In this document: in pieces, positions 15,318 through 21,971 of the stretch
How positions within the stretch are numbered: position 1 is the first letter of the stretch
Layout: the number at the start of each line of letters is the position of its first letter
From: Actinomycetota bacterium
GTDB taxonomy: Bacteria; Actinomycetota; Acidimicrobiia; Acidimicrobiales; BP-101
Reading direction: 5' to 3'
Length of the DNA: 24,746 bases
Assembly: GCA_030838265.1 (NCBI GenBank)
Contig: JAUTXA010000256.1
Coordinates: forward strand, 1-24,746
The notes under the pieces: model-generated
The model's input: only the letters and a program-made list of their open reading frames with translations
What the model was told of the DNA's origin: nothing
The model's database searches: none
Position numbers and translations under genes: made by a program

Positions 15318-16076
15318 ATGGAGGCAGGTCTACCCAAGCCAGTTCGCGACAACCTCAATCCTTTGGAGCGCTACGGCCTCCGCCTGGTGCTCGTCGCCCT
15401 GACGATCGTGTTGGTGGCGGTGCCCTTCGCCTTCCTGCTCTTCCAGGTCCTGTCCCACGGCCCGCTGACCCACGCGGACATCTCGATCGCCAACCGGCTG
15501 AACAACGCCGTCTACCGCCATCACGGGTGGGTGGTCGCCCTGAAGGTCATCAGCAACCTGGGCAAGCCGATCACGCTTGGCGTCCTCGTCGTCTTGGCCG
15601 CCGCGTACGTCCTCTGGCGCGGGCGGCGCCGCCTCGCTGCGTTCCTCGTGGTGGCGGCCGTGGGCGGCGGACTGGTCGACACGGCGGTGAAGGCAGCGGT
15701 CAACCGTCCCCGTCCCCACGTCGACCACCTGCTCGTCCACGCCCTCGGGAAGAGCTTCCCGTCCGGTCACGCCATGTCGTCCACGGTGACCTACGGAGCG
15801 TTGCTCGTCGTGTTCCTGCCCGTCGTGCCGCGCGCCGCAAGACGCCTTGTCGTCGGCGCGGTCGTGCTCCTGCTCTTCGCCATCGGTGTCTCCCGGCTGG
15901 CCCTCGGCGTGCACTACGTCTCAGACGTGGTGGCCGGCTGGGTGCTCGGGTCGGCGTGGCTGGCCGGGTCGATCGCCGCCTTCGAGGCTTGGCGGGCCGA
16001 CCGGGGCCGCAAGCCCTCCGAGCCCCTCGCCGAGGGCGTCGAGCCCGAGGCGGCCAAGGACCTCAAAGCCGGCTAG
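15318..16076 (+). CDS. PAP2-family membrane phosphatase
   Basis: The protein has 252 residues with about six membrane segments. All three PAP2 signatures are present: K125-x6-R132-P133 (KAAVNRPRP), PSGH (148-151) with catalytic-pocket His151, and SR-x5-H (SRLALGVHYVSDV, R193, H199, D203). These enzymes dephosphorylate lipid phosphates such as undecaprenyl pyrophosphate or phosphatidic acid on the outer membrane face. ATG at 15318 begins a short cytosolic N-terminus before the first segment at 23-45. The C-terminal 30 residues are charged and cytosolic. It is divergent from the DedA-like gene and convergent with metF, separated from it by the long hairpin at 16109-16157. Confidence 0.93.
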   Translation: MEAGLPKPVRDNLNPLERYGLRLVLVALTIVLVAVPFAFLLFQVLSHGPLTHADISIANRLNNAVYRHHGWVVALKVISNLGKPITLGVLVVLAAAYVLWRGRRRLAAFLVVAAVGGGLVDTAVKAAVNRPRPHVDHLLVHALGKSFPSGHAMSSTVTYGALLVVFLPVVPRAARRLVVGAVVLLLFAIGVSRLALGVHYVSDVVAGWVLGSAWLAGSIAAFEAWRADRGRKPSEPLAEGVEPEAAKDLKAG

Positions 16077-16108
16077 CCAGTTGGCTTTTGTCGCGCCTCG
16101 GCGGACGT

Positions 16109-16157
16109 GCTTTGGTGGCACTTGACCGTCAGAATCGACGTCAACCGCCACCAAAGC
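16109..16157. terminator. 49-nt hairpin between convergent PAP2 and metF genes
   Basis: GCTTTGGTGGC (16109-16119) is perfectly complementary to GCCACCAAAGC (16147-16157). Inside it, after an AC/CC internal loop, TTGA (16122-16125) pairs with TCAA (16141-16144); past one bulged C, CGTC (16127-16130) pairs with GACG (16137-16140), closing an AGAATC loop. That is 19 pairs in all. Sitting 33 nt after the PAP2 stop and 13 nt after the metF stop, it is well placed as a bidirectional terminator, though neither strand has a T-tract. Confidence 0.55.
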
Positions 16158-16170
16158 GGTACGGGAGCGT

Positions 16171-17040
16171 TTACACCAGGCCGGACGGGGTGAGGCCGAG
16201 GTTGGCGTAGATCTCGCGGGTCGCGGTCGAGAAGTTGAGGGTGTAGAGGTGAATCCCGGGGGCGCCGCCGTCGAGGAGCTCCTGGATGAGGTCGGTGGCC
16301 AGCTCGACCGCCAGCTTGCGCACCTCGGACGGCTTGCCGTCGACCGCCGACATCCGCTCGTCGATGTGGGACGGGATGGTGGCGCCGTTGGTGGCCGAGA
16401 AGCGCCGGGCCACCTCGATGTTGACGAAGGCAAAGACGCCGGGGATGACGGGGGTATCGACGCCGAGATCGGCCAGCTCGTCGAGCATCCGGAAGTAGGG
16501 CTCGGCCCGGAAGAAGAACTGGGTGATGCCGAAGTCGGCGGCCCGCAGCTTGGTGGCCAGGTGCTGGCGATCGACGGCCCGGTCGGTCGACTTGGGGTGG
16601 AGCTCGGGAAAGGCGGCGACGCCGATGCTGAAGTCGCCGACCCCGCGGGCCAGCTCGATGAGCTCGGTGGCGTAGCGGAAGTCGCTCGGCGCGTCGGGTG
16701 CGTCGACCAGCGGGTCGCCTCCGAGCGCGAGCAGGTTCTCGAGACCGGCGTCGCGGTAGCCGGTGACGATGTCGACGACCTGCTGGTGGGTGTGGCCGAC
16801 GCACGTCAGGTGGGGCATCGGGGTCATGGTCGTGTCGCGGTGGATGTGCTCGACGATCTCGCGGGTCGTCTCGCGCGTCGACCCGCCGGCACCGTAGGTG
16901 ACCGACACAAAGGACGGCTTGAGCGGCTCGAGCTCGACCAACGTCTTGTCGAGCCGGCGCGCCGCGTCGTCGGTGCGCGGCGGGCCGAACTCGAACGAGA
17001 ACGTGCGGCCGGCGGCCAGGAGGTCGGCGATGCGGGTCAT
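16171..17040 (-). CDS. metF: 5,10-methylenetetrahydrofolate reductase
   Basis: The protein has 289 residues, a standard bacterial MTHFR-length TIM barrel that uses FAD to reduce 5,10-methylene-THF to 5-methyl-THF for methionine synthesis. It shows FSFEFGPPR near the N-terminus with the proton-donor-type Glu17, FVSVTYGAGGSTR, MPHLTCVGHT, NLLALGGDP, the AAFPELHPKS segment, and DFGITQFFFRAEPYFRMLDEL near FAD and folate contacts. PVIPGVFAFVNI replaces the common PGIMPI element. ATG at 17040 lies 26 bp after the stop of an ABC permease on the same strand but has its own leaderless-type -10 box. It belongs functionally with folD and the purine genes downstream of position 21105. Confidence 0.95.
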   Translation of the reverse strand: MTRIADLLAAGRTFSFEFGPPRTDDAARRLDKTLVELEPLKPSFVSVTYGAGGSTRETTREIVEHIHRDTTMTPMPHLTCVGHTHQQVVDIVTGYRDAGLENLLALGGDPLVDAPDAPSDFRYATELIELARGVGDFSIGVAAFPELHPKSTDRAVDRQHLATKLRAADFGITQFFFRAEPYFRMLDELADLGVDTPVIPGVFAFVNIEVARRFSATNGATIPSHIDERMSAVDGKPSEVRKLAVELATDLIQELLDGGAPGIHLYTLNFSTATREIYANLGLTPSGLV

Positions 17041-17049
17041 GTCGGCACG

Positions 17050-17055
17050 AGGTTA
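17050..17055 (-). promoter_or_regulatory. Leaderless-type -10 box of metF
   Basis: On the minus strand TAACCT (17055-17050) lies 9 nt before the metF ATG, inside the 26-bp gap after the ABC permease. No Shine-Dalgarno is visible. It would let metF be transcribed independently of the exporter genes. Confidence 0.4.
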
Positions 17056-17066
17056 GCGACGGAGGC

Positions 17067-18233
17067 TCAGGCCGCCCGGATGATTGACTCCCGCAGCCGC
17101 CACGTGGCCAATGCCATGAGGGCCACGGCAAAGAGGCCGAGCACGGCGATGTCGCGGCCGACCCGGGCGAGCCCGGCGCCGTCGTAGATGAGACGGATGA
17201 ACCCGTCCATCGCCCAAGCCTGCGGGGCCACGTGGCCGACCGACCTCATGAGCGGGCCCACCGAGTCCAGCGGCCAGAGGCACCCGCCCAGCATTCCCAA
17301 CGCGATGCCGAGCGCAGGGCCGATGGTGATGGCCTGCTCGGCGTGGCGCACGATCGTCCCCAGCAGCAGCCCCGCACCGGTGGCGGCCACGCACAGGGCC
17401 GCGACGAGAAGCACCAAGGCGATGGGGTCACCCCAGTGCACGCCGAACAAGGCGCCCCCCACGACCAGCAGCACCGCCGACTGGCCGGCGGCGAGCACCA
17501 ATGACGTGACGGCCGAGCCCAGGACGATGACGCTCGGCGGTGTGGGGGTGGCGAGCATGCGGCGGGTCACGCCGAGCTCGCGAGCTTGGACCAGCCCAAT
17601 GGCGCCGGCCAGCGACGTGATGAAGACGAAGAGGACGAGGTTGGACGGCGCCGTGTACGAGAACGGGCTGCGGATGTGGTGGCGGCTGTCGGCCGCCTCC
17701 TTGGCGGCAACGAACCGCTGCCCCCGGGCCAGGGCGGTCTCGAAGGACACGCCTCCCGACGTCGACAGCAGCCGGGCCGCTTCGATCACCGTGCCCTGCC
17801 GGGTGACCGACTCGGAGATGCCGGATCGAGCCTCGATGCCCTCGGTCCGACCGGGAGCGCTGACGACGGCCAAGGCCAGCCGCTCCCCGGCCCGCAGCTG
17901 GCGGTCGTAGCCCCAGGGCACGATCACCCCGGCCAGCACCCGGCCCCGTCGGATGTCCTGCCGCAGGGAGGTCTCCTTGGTGTAGTGGCGCAGCTTCACC
18001 CGGGCCGAATGCTGCAAGTCGAGCCGCAGCGCGCTCGACAGCACGGAGCCGTCTCGGTCGATGAGCCCGACCGGGACCTTCCGGTTCCCCCCGCCGAAGA
18101 TGGTGCCGACGAGGAGCATGATGGCGATCGGCAGGAAGGCGGCCGAGAAGAGGAAGCGGCGGTCCTTCGAGGCTCGGCCGCTGTTGGCCCGGGCGATGAA
18201 GCCGACCTTGGCCAGCTGCTGGCGACCCAGCAT
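17067..18233 (-). CDS. ABC-2 type transporter permease, second of two
   Basis: The protein has 388 residues. One membrane segment near the N-terminus (RFLFSAAFLPIAIMLLVGTIFGG) is followed by a large extracytoplasmic loop of about 170 residues, then five to six membrane segments (LVLFVFITSLAGAIGLV, VIVLGSAVTSLVLAAGQSAVLLVVGGALFG, IALVLLVAALCVAATGAGLLLGT, ITIGPALGIALGMLGGCLWPLD, IAVLGLFAVALMALATWRL). This is the ABC2_membrane_3 layout. ATG at 18231-18233 overlaps the stop of the preceding permease by one base (TGATG), arguing for a heteromeric permease pair. The substrate is unknown; drug, lipid or polysaccharide export are the usual options. The ATPase lies two genes upstream. Confidence 0.88.
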   Translation of the reverse strand: MLGRQQLAKVGFIARANSGRASKDRRFLFSAAFLPIAIMLLVGTIFGGGNRKVPVGLIDRDGSVLSSALRLDLQHSARVKLRHYTKETSLRQDIRRGRVLAGVIVPWGYDRQLRAGERLALAVVSAPGRTEGIEARSGISESVTRQGTVIEAARLLSTSGGVSFETALARGQRFVAAKEAADSRHHIRSPFSYTAPSNLVLFVFITSLAGAIGLVQARELGVTRRMLATPTPPSVIVLGSAVTSLVLAAGQSAVLLVVGGALFGVHWGDPIALVLLVAALCVAATGAGLLLGTIVRHAEQAITIGPALGIALGMLGGCLWPLDSVGPLMRSVGHVAPQAWAMDGFIRLIYDGAGLARVGRDIAVLGLFAVALMALATWRLRESIIRAA

Positions 18234-19420
18234 CACGTCACCGCCTGACGCAACCGCACCACGGCGGCGGTGCCGAACACGGCCCCGATGGCCAGTAGCA
18301 CGAAGATGGGACGGAGGATGTCGGACAGCCCGCGGGCGTCGAGGGCGAGCTGGCCGAACCCGTTGAGGGCCCACCCGTTCGGGGTCAGCAAGGCCAGCTT
18401 CTCGAACAACGGCGGCAGCGACCCGGGCGGGAAGAAGTTGCCGCCGAGCAGAGCGAGGGTGAAGCCGAGGATGACGGTGGCGGCCTCGGCCCCGGCCTCG
18501 GACTTGGCGAACACGGTGACGAAGAGGCTGAGGCCCGACAGCGAGAGGACGGTGGCGGTGCCCAGGATCATCACCGCGACCGGCGGACCCCAGTAGGCGC
18601 CGAAGAGCGCGGTGGTCGCTCCCCAGATGGTGAAGACACTGAGAAGCGACAGCAGCAGGATGCTGAGGACCTTGCCGGCAACGACCGACCCCGTCCCGAT
18701 CGGCGCGGCCTGGAGGCGGGCCATCGTCCCCGTCGAGCGCTCGGCCAGCACGCTGCGCCCGGCCGCGCCGATGAGCAGGAACAGGAAGATGATCACCATC
18801 GACGGGGCGAAGTAGCCGAGGATGCTCTTCGACGGCGAGCCCACGCCGAAGTCGTCACGGATGCCGATGGGGAGCGGGGCCGCCACGATCTGCTGCGTCG
18901 CTTGGCCGGCCGCCGGCCCCGGGCCGCCAGCCGCGGCCCGCACCACCGCCCCGGCGCCGACTCGAGCAAGGATGCCCCGGACGATCCCGTCGGTCAGGCC
19001 CCGGCCGCTGCTGCTGCCGTTGGCGACCCTTGACTCGACGGGGACCTTGGCGATCACCGGACCGCCCGACACTGGCGAGCTGAATCCACGACGCAGAGCG
19101 ACAGCCGCCACCACCTGGCCGTGCCCGACGGCGGCGAAGGCGGCGCTCATCGTGGGGTAGCGCTTCACGCTGACGACGGGCCCGAGGGCGACGGGCGAGG
19201 TGACTTGAGCCAGCAGGCTCCGGGAGAGCGGCGTCTGGTCCTCGTCAGCCACCGCCACTGAGATGAGCGCGCCGCTGCGAGCCGACGTCCGTCGCCCGCC
19301 GAAGGCGAAGCCCATGATCGACGCCAAACCGAACGGGGCGACGAAGGCCAGGATCAGGGCCGACCGGTTGCGCAGACGGCGGCGCAGATCGGTGCGAGTG
19401 ATGAGGAGGGTGGCACCCAC
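18233..19420 (-). CDS. ABC-2 type transporter permease, first of two
   Basis: The protein has 395 residues with the same topology as its neighbour: an N-terminal membrane segment (ALILAFVAPFGLASIMGFAFGG), a long external loop to about residue 205, and a C-terminal membrane block (MVIIFLFLLIGAAGRSVLAERSTGTMARL, then ILLLSLLSVFTIWGATTALFG, VLSLSGLSLFVTVFAKSEAG, TVILGFTLALLGGNFFPPG). The element ERSTGTMARLQAAPI is a classical ABC-2 coupling motif. The start is GTG at 19418-19420, 20 bp after the ATPase stop. Sequence similarity to the second permease in overall plan suggests an old tandem duplication, but the two differ widely in residues. Confidence 0.9.
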   Translation of the reverse strand: MGATLLITRTDLRRRLRNRSALILAFVAPFGLASIMGFAFGGRRTSARSGALISVAVADEDQTPLSRSLLAQVTSPVALGPVVSVKRYPTMSAAFAAVGHGQVVAAVALRRGFSSPVSGGPVIAKVPVESRVANGSSSGRGLTDGIVRGILARVGAGAVVRAAAGGPGPAAGQATQQIVAAPLPIGIRDDFGVGSPSKSILGYFAPSMVIIFLFLLIGAAGRSVLAERSTGTMARLQAAPIGTGSVVAGKVLSILLLSLLSVFTIWGATTALFGAYWGPPVAVMILGTATVLSLSGLSLFVTVFAKSEAGAEAATVILGFTLALLGGNFFPPGSLPPLFEKLALLTPNGWALNGFGQLALDARGLSDILRPIFVLLAIGAVFGTAAVVRLRQAVT

Positions 19421-19430
19421 GACTCAGCCC

Positions 19431-19448
19431 GTCAGTCCCGTCAGTCCC
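19431..19448 (-). repeat. 9-bp tandem duplication creating two in-frame stop codons
   Basis: GTCAGTCCC occurs twice back to back (19431-19439, 19440-19448). Read on the minus strand this gives GAC TGA CGG GAC TGA, so the ATPase stop is followed three codons later by a second in-frame stop. Confidence 0.75.
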
Positions 19449-20376
19449 GCAGGGCTCGGCCCGTGAGCTGCAGGAAGACGGCCTCGAGATCGAGCTCGAC
19501 CAGCTCGATGCTGCTGACCTCGACGCCGGCCGCGTCGGCCGCCTCGACGACCTGGCGCAGCAGCTGGCGGCCGTCGTGGGCCCTCAGCTCGACGAAACCA
19601 TCGGCTACGACGGCCTCGTCGACGCCCGGGATGGTGAGGCAGCGCGCGGCCAGGGTCTGGCGGTCACCTTCGACCGTGATGCGGACGTGGTCGAGACCAC
19701 TGACCTGGGCCACCAGCTCGCGTCGCGTCCCCTCAGCCACCAGCCGGCCCTGGTCGATGATGCCGATGCGATCGCAGAGGCGCTCGGCTTCCTCCATGTA
19801 GTGCGTGGTGTAGAGGACGGCGAGTCCGGCATCACGCAGGTCCACGACGGTGTCGAAGATGGCGTTGCGGCTCTGGGGGTCGACCCCGACCGTGGGCTCA
19901 TCGAGGACGAGGAGCTTGGGCTGGTGCAGCAGGCCGGCCGCGATGTTCGCTCGCCGCTTCATGCCGCCGGAGTACTGCTCGATGCGCTCGCCGCCGCGGT
20001 CGAGGAGCCCGACCGTCTCAAGGGAGGCGTCGATGCGGGCGTCGAGCTCCTTACCGGTCAGGCCGTAGAGCCGACCGAAGAAGGCCAGGTTCTCGCGGGC
20101 ACTGAGGTCAGGGTAGAGGGCCACCTCCTGGGGGACGTAGCCGACGTCGGCCTTGGCCGCGATCGCTCGGGGGCCGACCGGTCGCCCCGCCACGACCACG
20201 CTGCCGCCATCGCTGGCCAGCAGGCCGCAGATCATCGAAATGGTCGTCGTCTTGCCCGCCCCGTTGGGACCGAGGAGGCCGTAGCACTCGCCCCCGGCGA
20301 TCTCGAAGCCCACCCCGTCGACGGCGGTGCGATTGCCGAAGCGCTTGTGCAGGTCGGTGCAGACGAGGACGGCCAC
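19441..20376 (-). CDS. ABC transporter ATP-binding protein, DrrA-like
   Basis: The protein has 311 residues. Walker A is GPNGAGKTT (36-44), the Q-loop is GYVPQE (Q83), the signature is YSGGMKRR (135-142), Walker B is LLVLDEPTVGVDP (155-167) and the H-loop His is H192 (TTHYMEEAERL). About 85 residues follow the ATPase core (VSGLDHVRITVEGD...FLQLTGRALRD), the C-terminal extension usual in DrrA/NatA-type exporter ATPases. The GTG start is at 20374-20376. It heads the operon ATPase-permease-permease, with metF behind. It is divergent from the 20421 gene, with 44 bp between starts. Confidence 0.94.
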   Translation of the reverse strand: MAVLVCTDLHKRFGNRTAVDGVGFEIAGGECYGLLGPNGAGKTTTISMICGLLASDGGSVVVAGRPVGPRAIAAKADVGYVPQEVALYPDLSARENLAFFGRLYGLTGKELDARIDASLETVGLLDRGGERIEQYSGGMKRRANIAAGLLHQPKLLVLDEPTVGVDPQSRNAIFDTVVDLRDAGLAVLYTTHYMEEAERLCDRIGIIDQGRLVAEGTRRELVAQVSGLDHVRITVEGDRQTLAARCLTIPGVDEAVVADGFVELRAHDGRQLLRQVVEAADAAGVEVSSIELVELDLEAVFLQLTGRALRD

Positions 20377-20408
20377 GGCCGCCCAGTCAATCAGGGATCA
20401 CCGGCGCG

Positions 20409-20414
20409 TAACGT
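20409..20414 (+). promoter_or_regulatory. Leaderless-type -10 box of the 20421 gene
   Basis: TAACGT lies exactly 6 nt before the GTG at 20421, matching the mdh arrangement. No Shine-Dalgarno is present and no -35 hexamer is recognisable. Confidence 0.45.
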
Positions 20415-20420
20415 GGCTCC

Positions 20421-21119
20421 GTGGTCGCCTTGCCCGCCGCCCTGGCTTCGCCGCTCGCCTCGCTGGTCGTTCGGGCCGTCGGTTTCTGGAAGGTCCCCGA
20501 TCTGCGCCTGAGCGCCGAGCAGGCGGCTCACTGCGAGGCCTTGGCCGACGGGTTGGGGGGCGGACGGGCCGTCGAGACCGGCCCGGTGGGGGCGTACGAC
20601 TTCTTGCGCTGGCTGGCGGACGACCGGCCCGTCCTCTTCCACGGTTCGGGCCGGGCCGATCTCACCGAGCTCCACCCCATCCGCATGTCGAGCGACGCGA
20701 CCGCGTTCGGCAACCAACAGGCCGTCTACGCCACCGACGACCCGGTGTGGGCGGCCTTCTTCGCCGTCGTCGATCGGGGCGTCCCCAACTTCCAGTCGAT
20801 GCGCAACGGCTCGATCACGGTCCTCGGTCGCCGTCCCCTCGGGCCCCGCTACTACCTCTCGATCAACGAACGGGCGGCTCGCCCCGAGCCGTTGCGGGAC
20901 GGCTGGGTCTACATCGTCGATCGGGCCGGCTTCGCATCCGAGCCTCCCGAGTTTGGGGTCATCCACACCGCGCAGTGGGTCAGGGCAGACACCGTCCCAA
21001 TCCTCGGAAAGGTGTTGGTGACGGCCGAGGACTTTCCCTTCCGCGGCCGACTGCTCGCCCACCGGGCCGACGAGTCCGAGCTGAGGACATACGTCAAGCT
21101 GGCACTACGACGACAGTGA
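20421..21119 (+). CDS. Hypothetical protein, 232 residues, possibly ADP-ribosyltransferase-like
   Basis: The family is not securely recognised. The core reads PVLFHGSGRADLTELHP (70-86), then AVYATDDPVWAAFFAVVDRG (101-120), GWVYIVDRAGF (161-171), HTAQWVRADTVPI (182-194) and GKVLVTAEDFPF (196-207). An HG-S/T strand, a Y-A-T-D-D-P-x-x-A helix start and a late strand plus E/Q-W turn followed by V-x-P are the order of elements in small ADP-ribosyltransferase-like folds (KptA/Tpt1 and related 'HGT' proteins). If so, the position usually held by catalytic Glu may be Gln185 here. There is no signal peptide. The GTG start follows a leaderless-type promoter. It is the only plus-strand gene inside the folate/purine locus, and its 3' end overlaps folD by 15 bp. 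Confidence 0.7.
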   Translation: MVALPAALASPLASLVVRAVGFWKVPDLRLSAEQAAHCEALADGLGGGRAVETGPVGAYDFLRWLADDRPVLFHGSGRADLTELHPIRMSSDATAFGNQQAVYATDDPVWAAFFAVVDRGVPNFQSMRNGSITVLGRRPLGPRYYLSINERAARPEPLRDGWVYIVDRAGFASEPPEFGVIHTAQWVRADTVPILGKVLVTAEDFPFRGRLLAHRADESELRTYVKLALRRQ

Positions 21120-21971
21120 GGTGCGGCGTTCGGCGGCCTCGATGCAGTTGCGGAAGAGCATGGCGATGGTGGTCGGGCCCACGCCGCCGACACGCGGCGT
21201 GATGGCGCCCGCCACTTCCTCGCAGCGCTCGTCGACATCGGGCAGGAGCTTCCGGCCCTCGTAGCGCACCCCGCCGCCGATCACTATGGCGCCGGGCGTG
21301 ATGTGCTCGGGCTGCAGGATGCCGGGGACGCCGGCGGCGGCGATGACGATCTCGGCCCGCTGGGTGTAGCGGGGCCAGTCGGGGACACCGGTGTGCACGA
21401 CGGTGACGGCCGCGTTGGCCGTCGGCCGCTTCTGCGACAGGAGGAGAGCGAGAGGTCGCCCGAGGGTGGTGCCCCGTCCGAGGACGACGACCTCGCGTCC
21501 GCTCACCGGGATGTCGTAGTGGTCGAGCAGAGCCTCGATGCCGGCCGGGGTGCAGGGCACCGGGCCTGGCATGCCGAGGGCCAGGCGACCCATGTTGACG
21601 GGGTGCAGGCCGTCGACGTCCTTGTCGGGATCCATCTCGAGAAGGGCGGCGTCGAAGTCGATCTGGGGCGGCGTCGGGTGCTGCACGAGCATGGCGTCGA
21701 CGGCCGGGTCGTCGTTGAGCTGGTGGATGGCGGCCACCACCTCGGCCTGGGTGGCGTCGTCTCCCAGATGGATGTGCGGCGAGCCCATGCCGAGCTCGGC
21801 GCACTTGGCCTGCTTCATGCGGATGTAGCCGGCGCTGGCCGAGTCACCGCCCACCAGGATCGTCCCCAGCCCAGGGTTGTGGCCCGCGGCCTGGAGCTTG
21901 GTGATGCGGGGGACGAGGTCGGCGAACACGGCCTCGGCGACGGGGGCTCCCGGCAGCAGGCGAGCGCTCAA
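21105..21971 (-). CDS. folD: Bifunctional methylene-THF dehydrogenase / methenyl-THF cyclohydrolase
   Basis: The protein has 288 residues. FolD interconverts 5,10-methylene-THF and 10-formyl-THF in the cytosol, supplying PurN and PurH. It shows the active-site Tyr49-x3-Lys53 (GYIRMKQAKCAELG), PHIHLGDDATQ, MLVQHPTPP, the signature DPDKDVDGLHPVNMGRL, CTPAGIEALL, and the NADP-binding VLGRGTTLGRPLALLLSQK. GVGPTTIAMLFRN closes the C-terminus. The start is TTG at 21971, overlapping the purH stop as TTGA; a purine-rich GGAGAAAGG lies about 11 nt upstream. Being third in purN-purH-folD explains its one-carbon role. Its 3' end runs 15 bp into the convergent 20421 gene. Confidence 0.95.
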   Translation of the reverse strand: MSARLLPGAPVAEAVFADLVPRITKLQAAGHNPGLGTILVGGDSASAGYIRMKQAKCAELGMGSPHIHLGDDATQAEVVAAIHQLNDDPAVDAMLVQHPTPPQIDFDAALLEMDPDKDVDGLHPVNMGRLALGMPGPVPCTPAGIEALLDHYDIPVSGREVVVLGRGTTLGRPLALLLSQKRPTANAAVTVVHTGVPDWPRYTQRAEIVIAAAGVPGILQPEHITPGAIVIGGGVRYEGRKLLPDVDERCEEVAGAITPRVGGVGPTTIAMLFRNCIEAAERRTSLSS

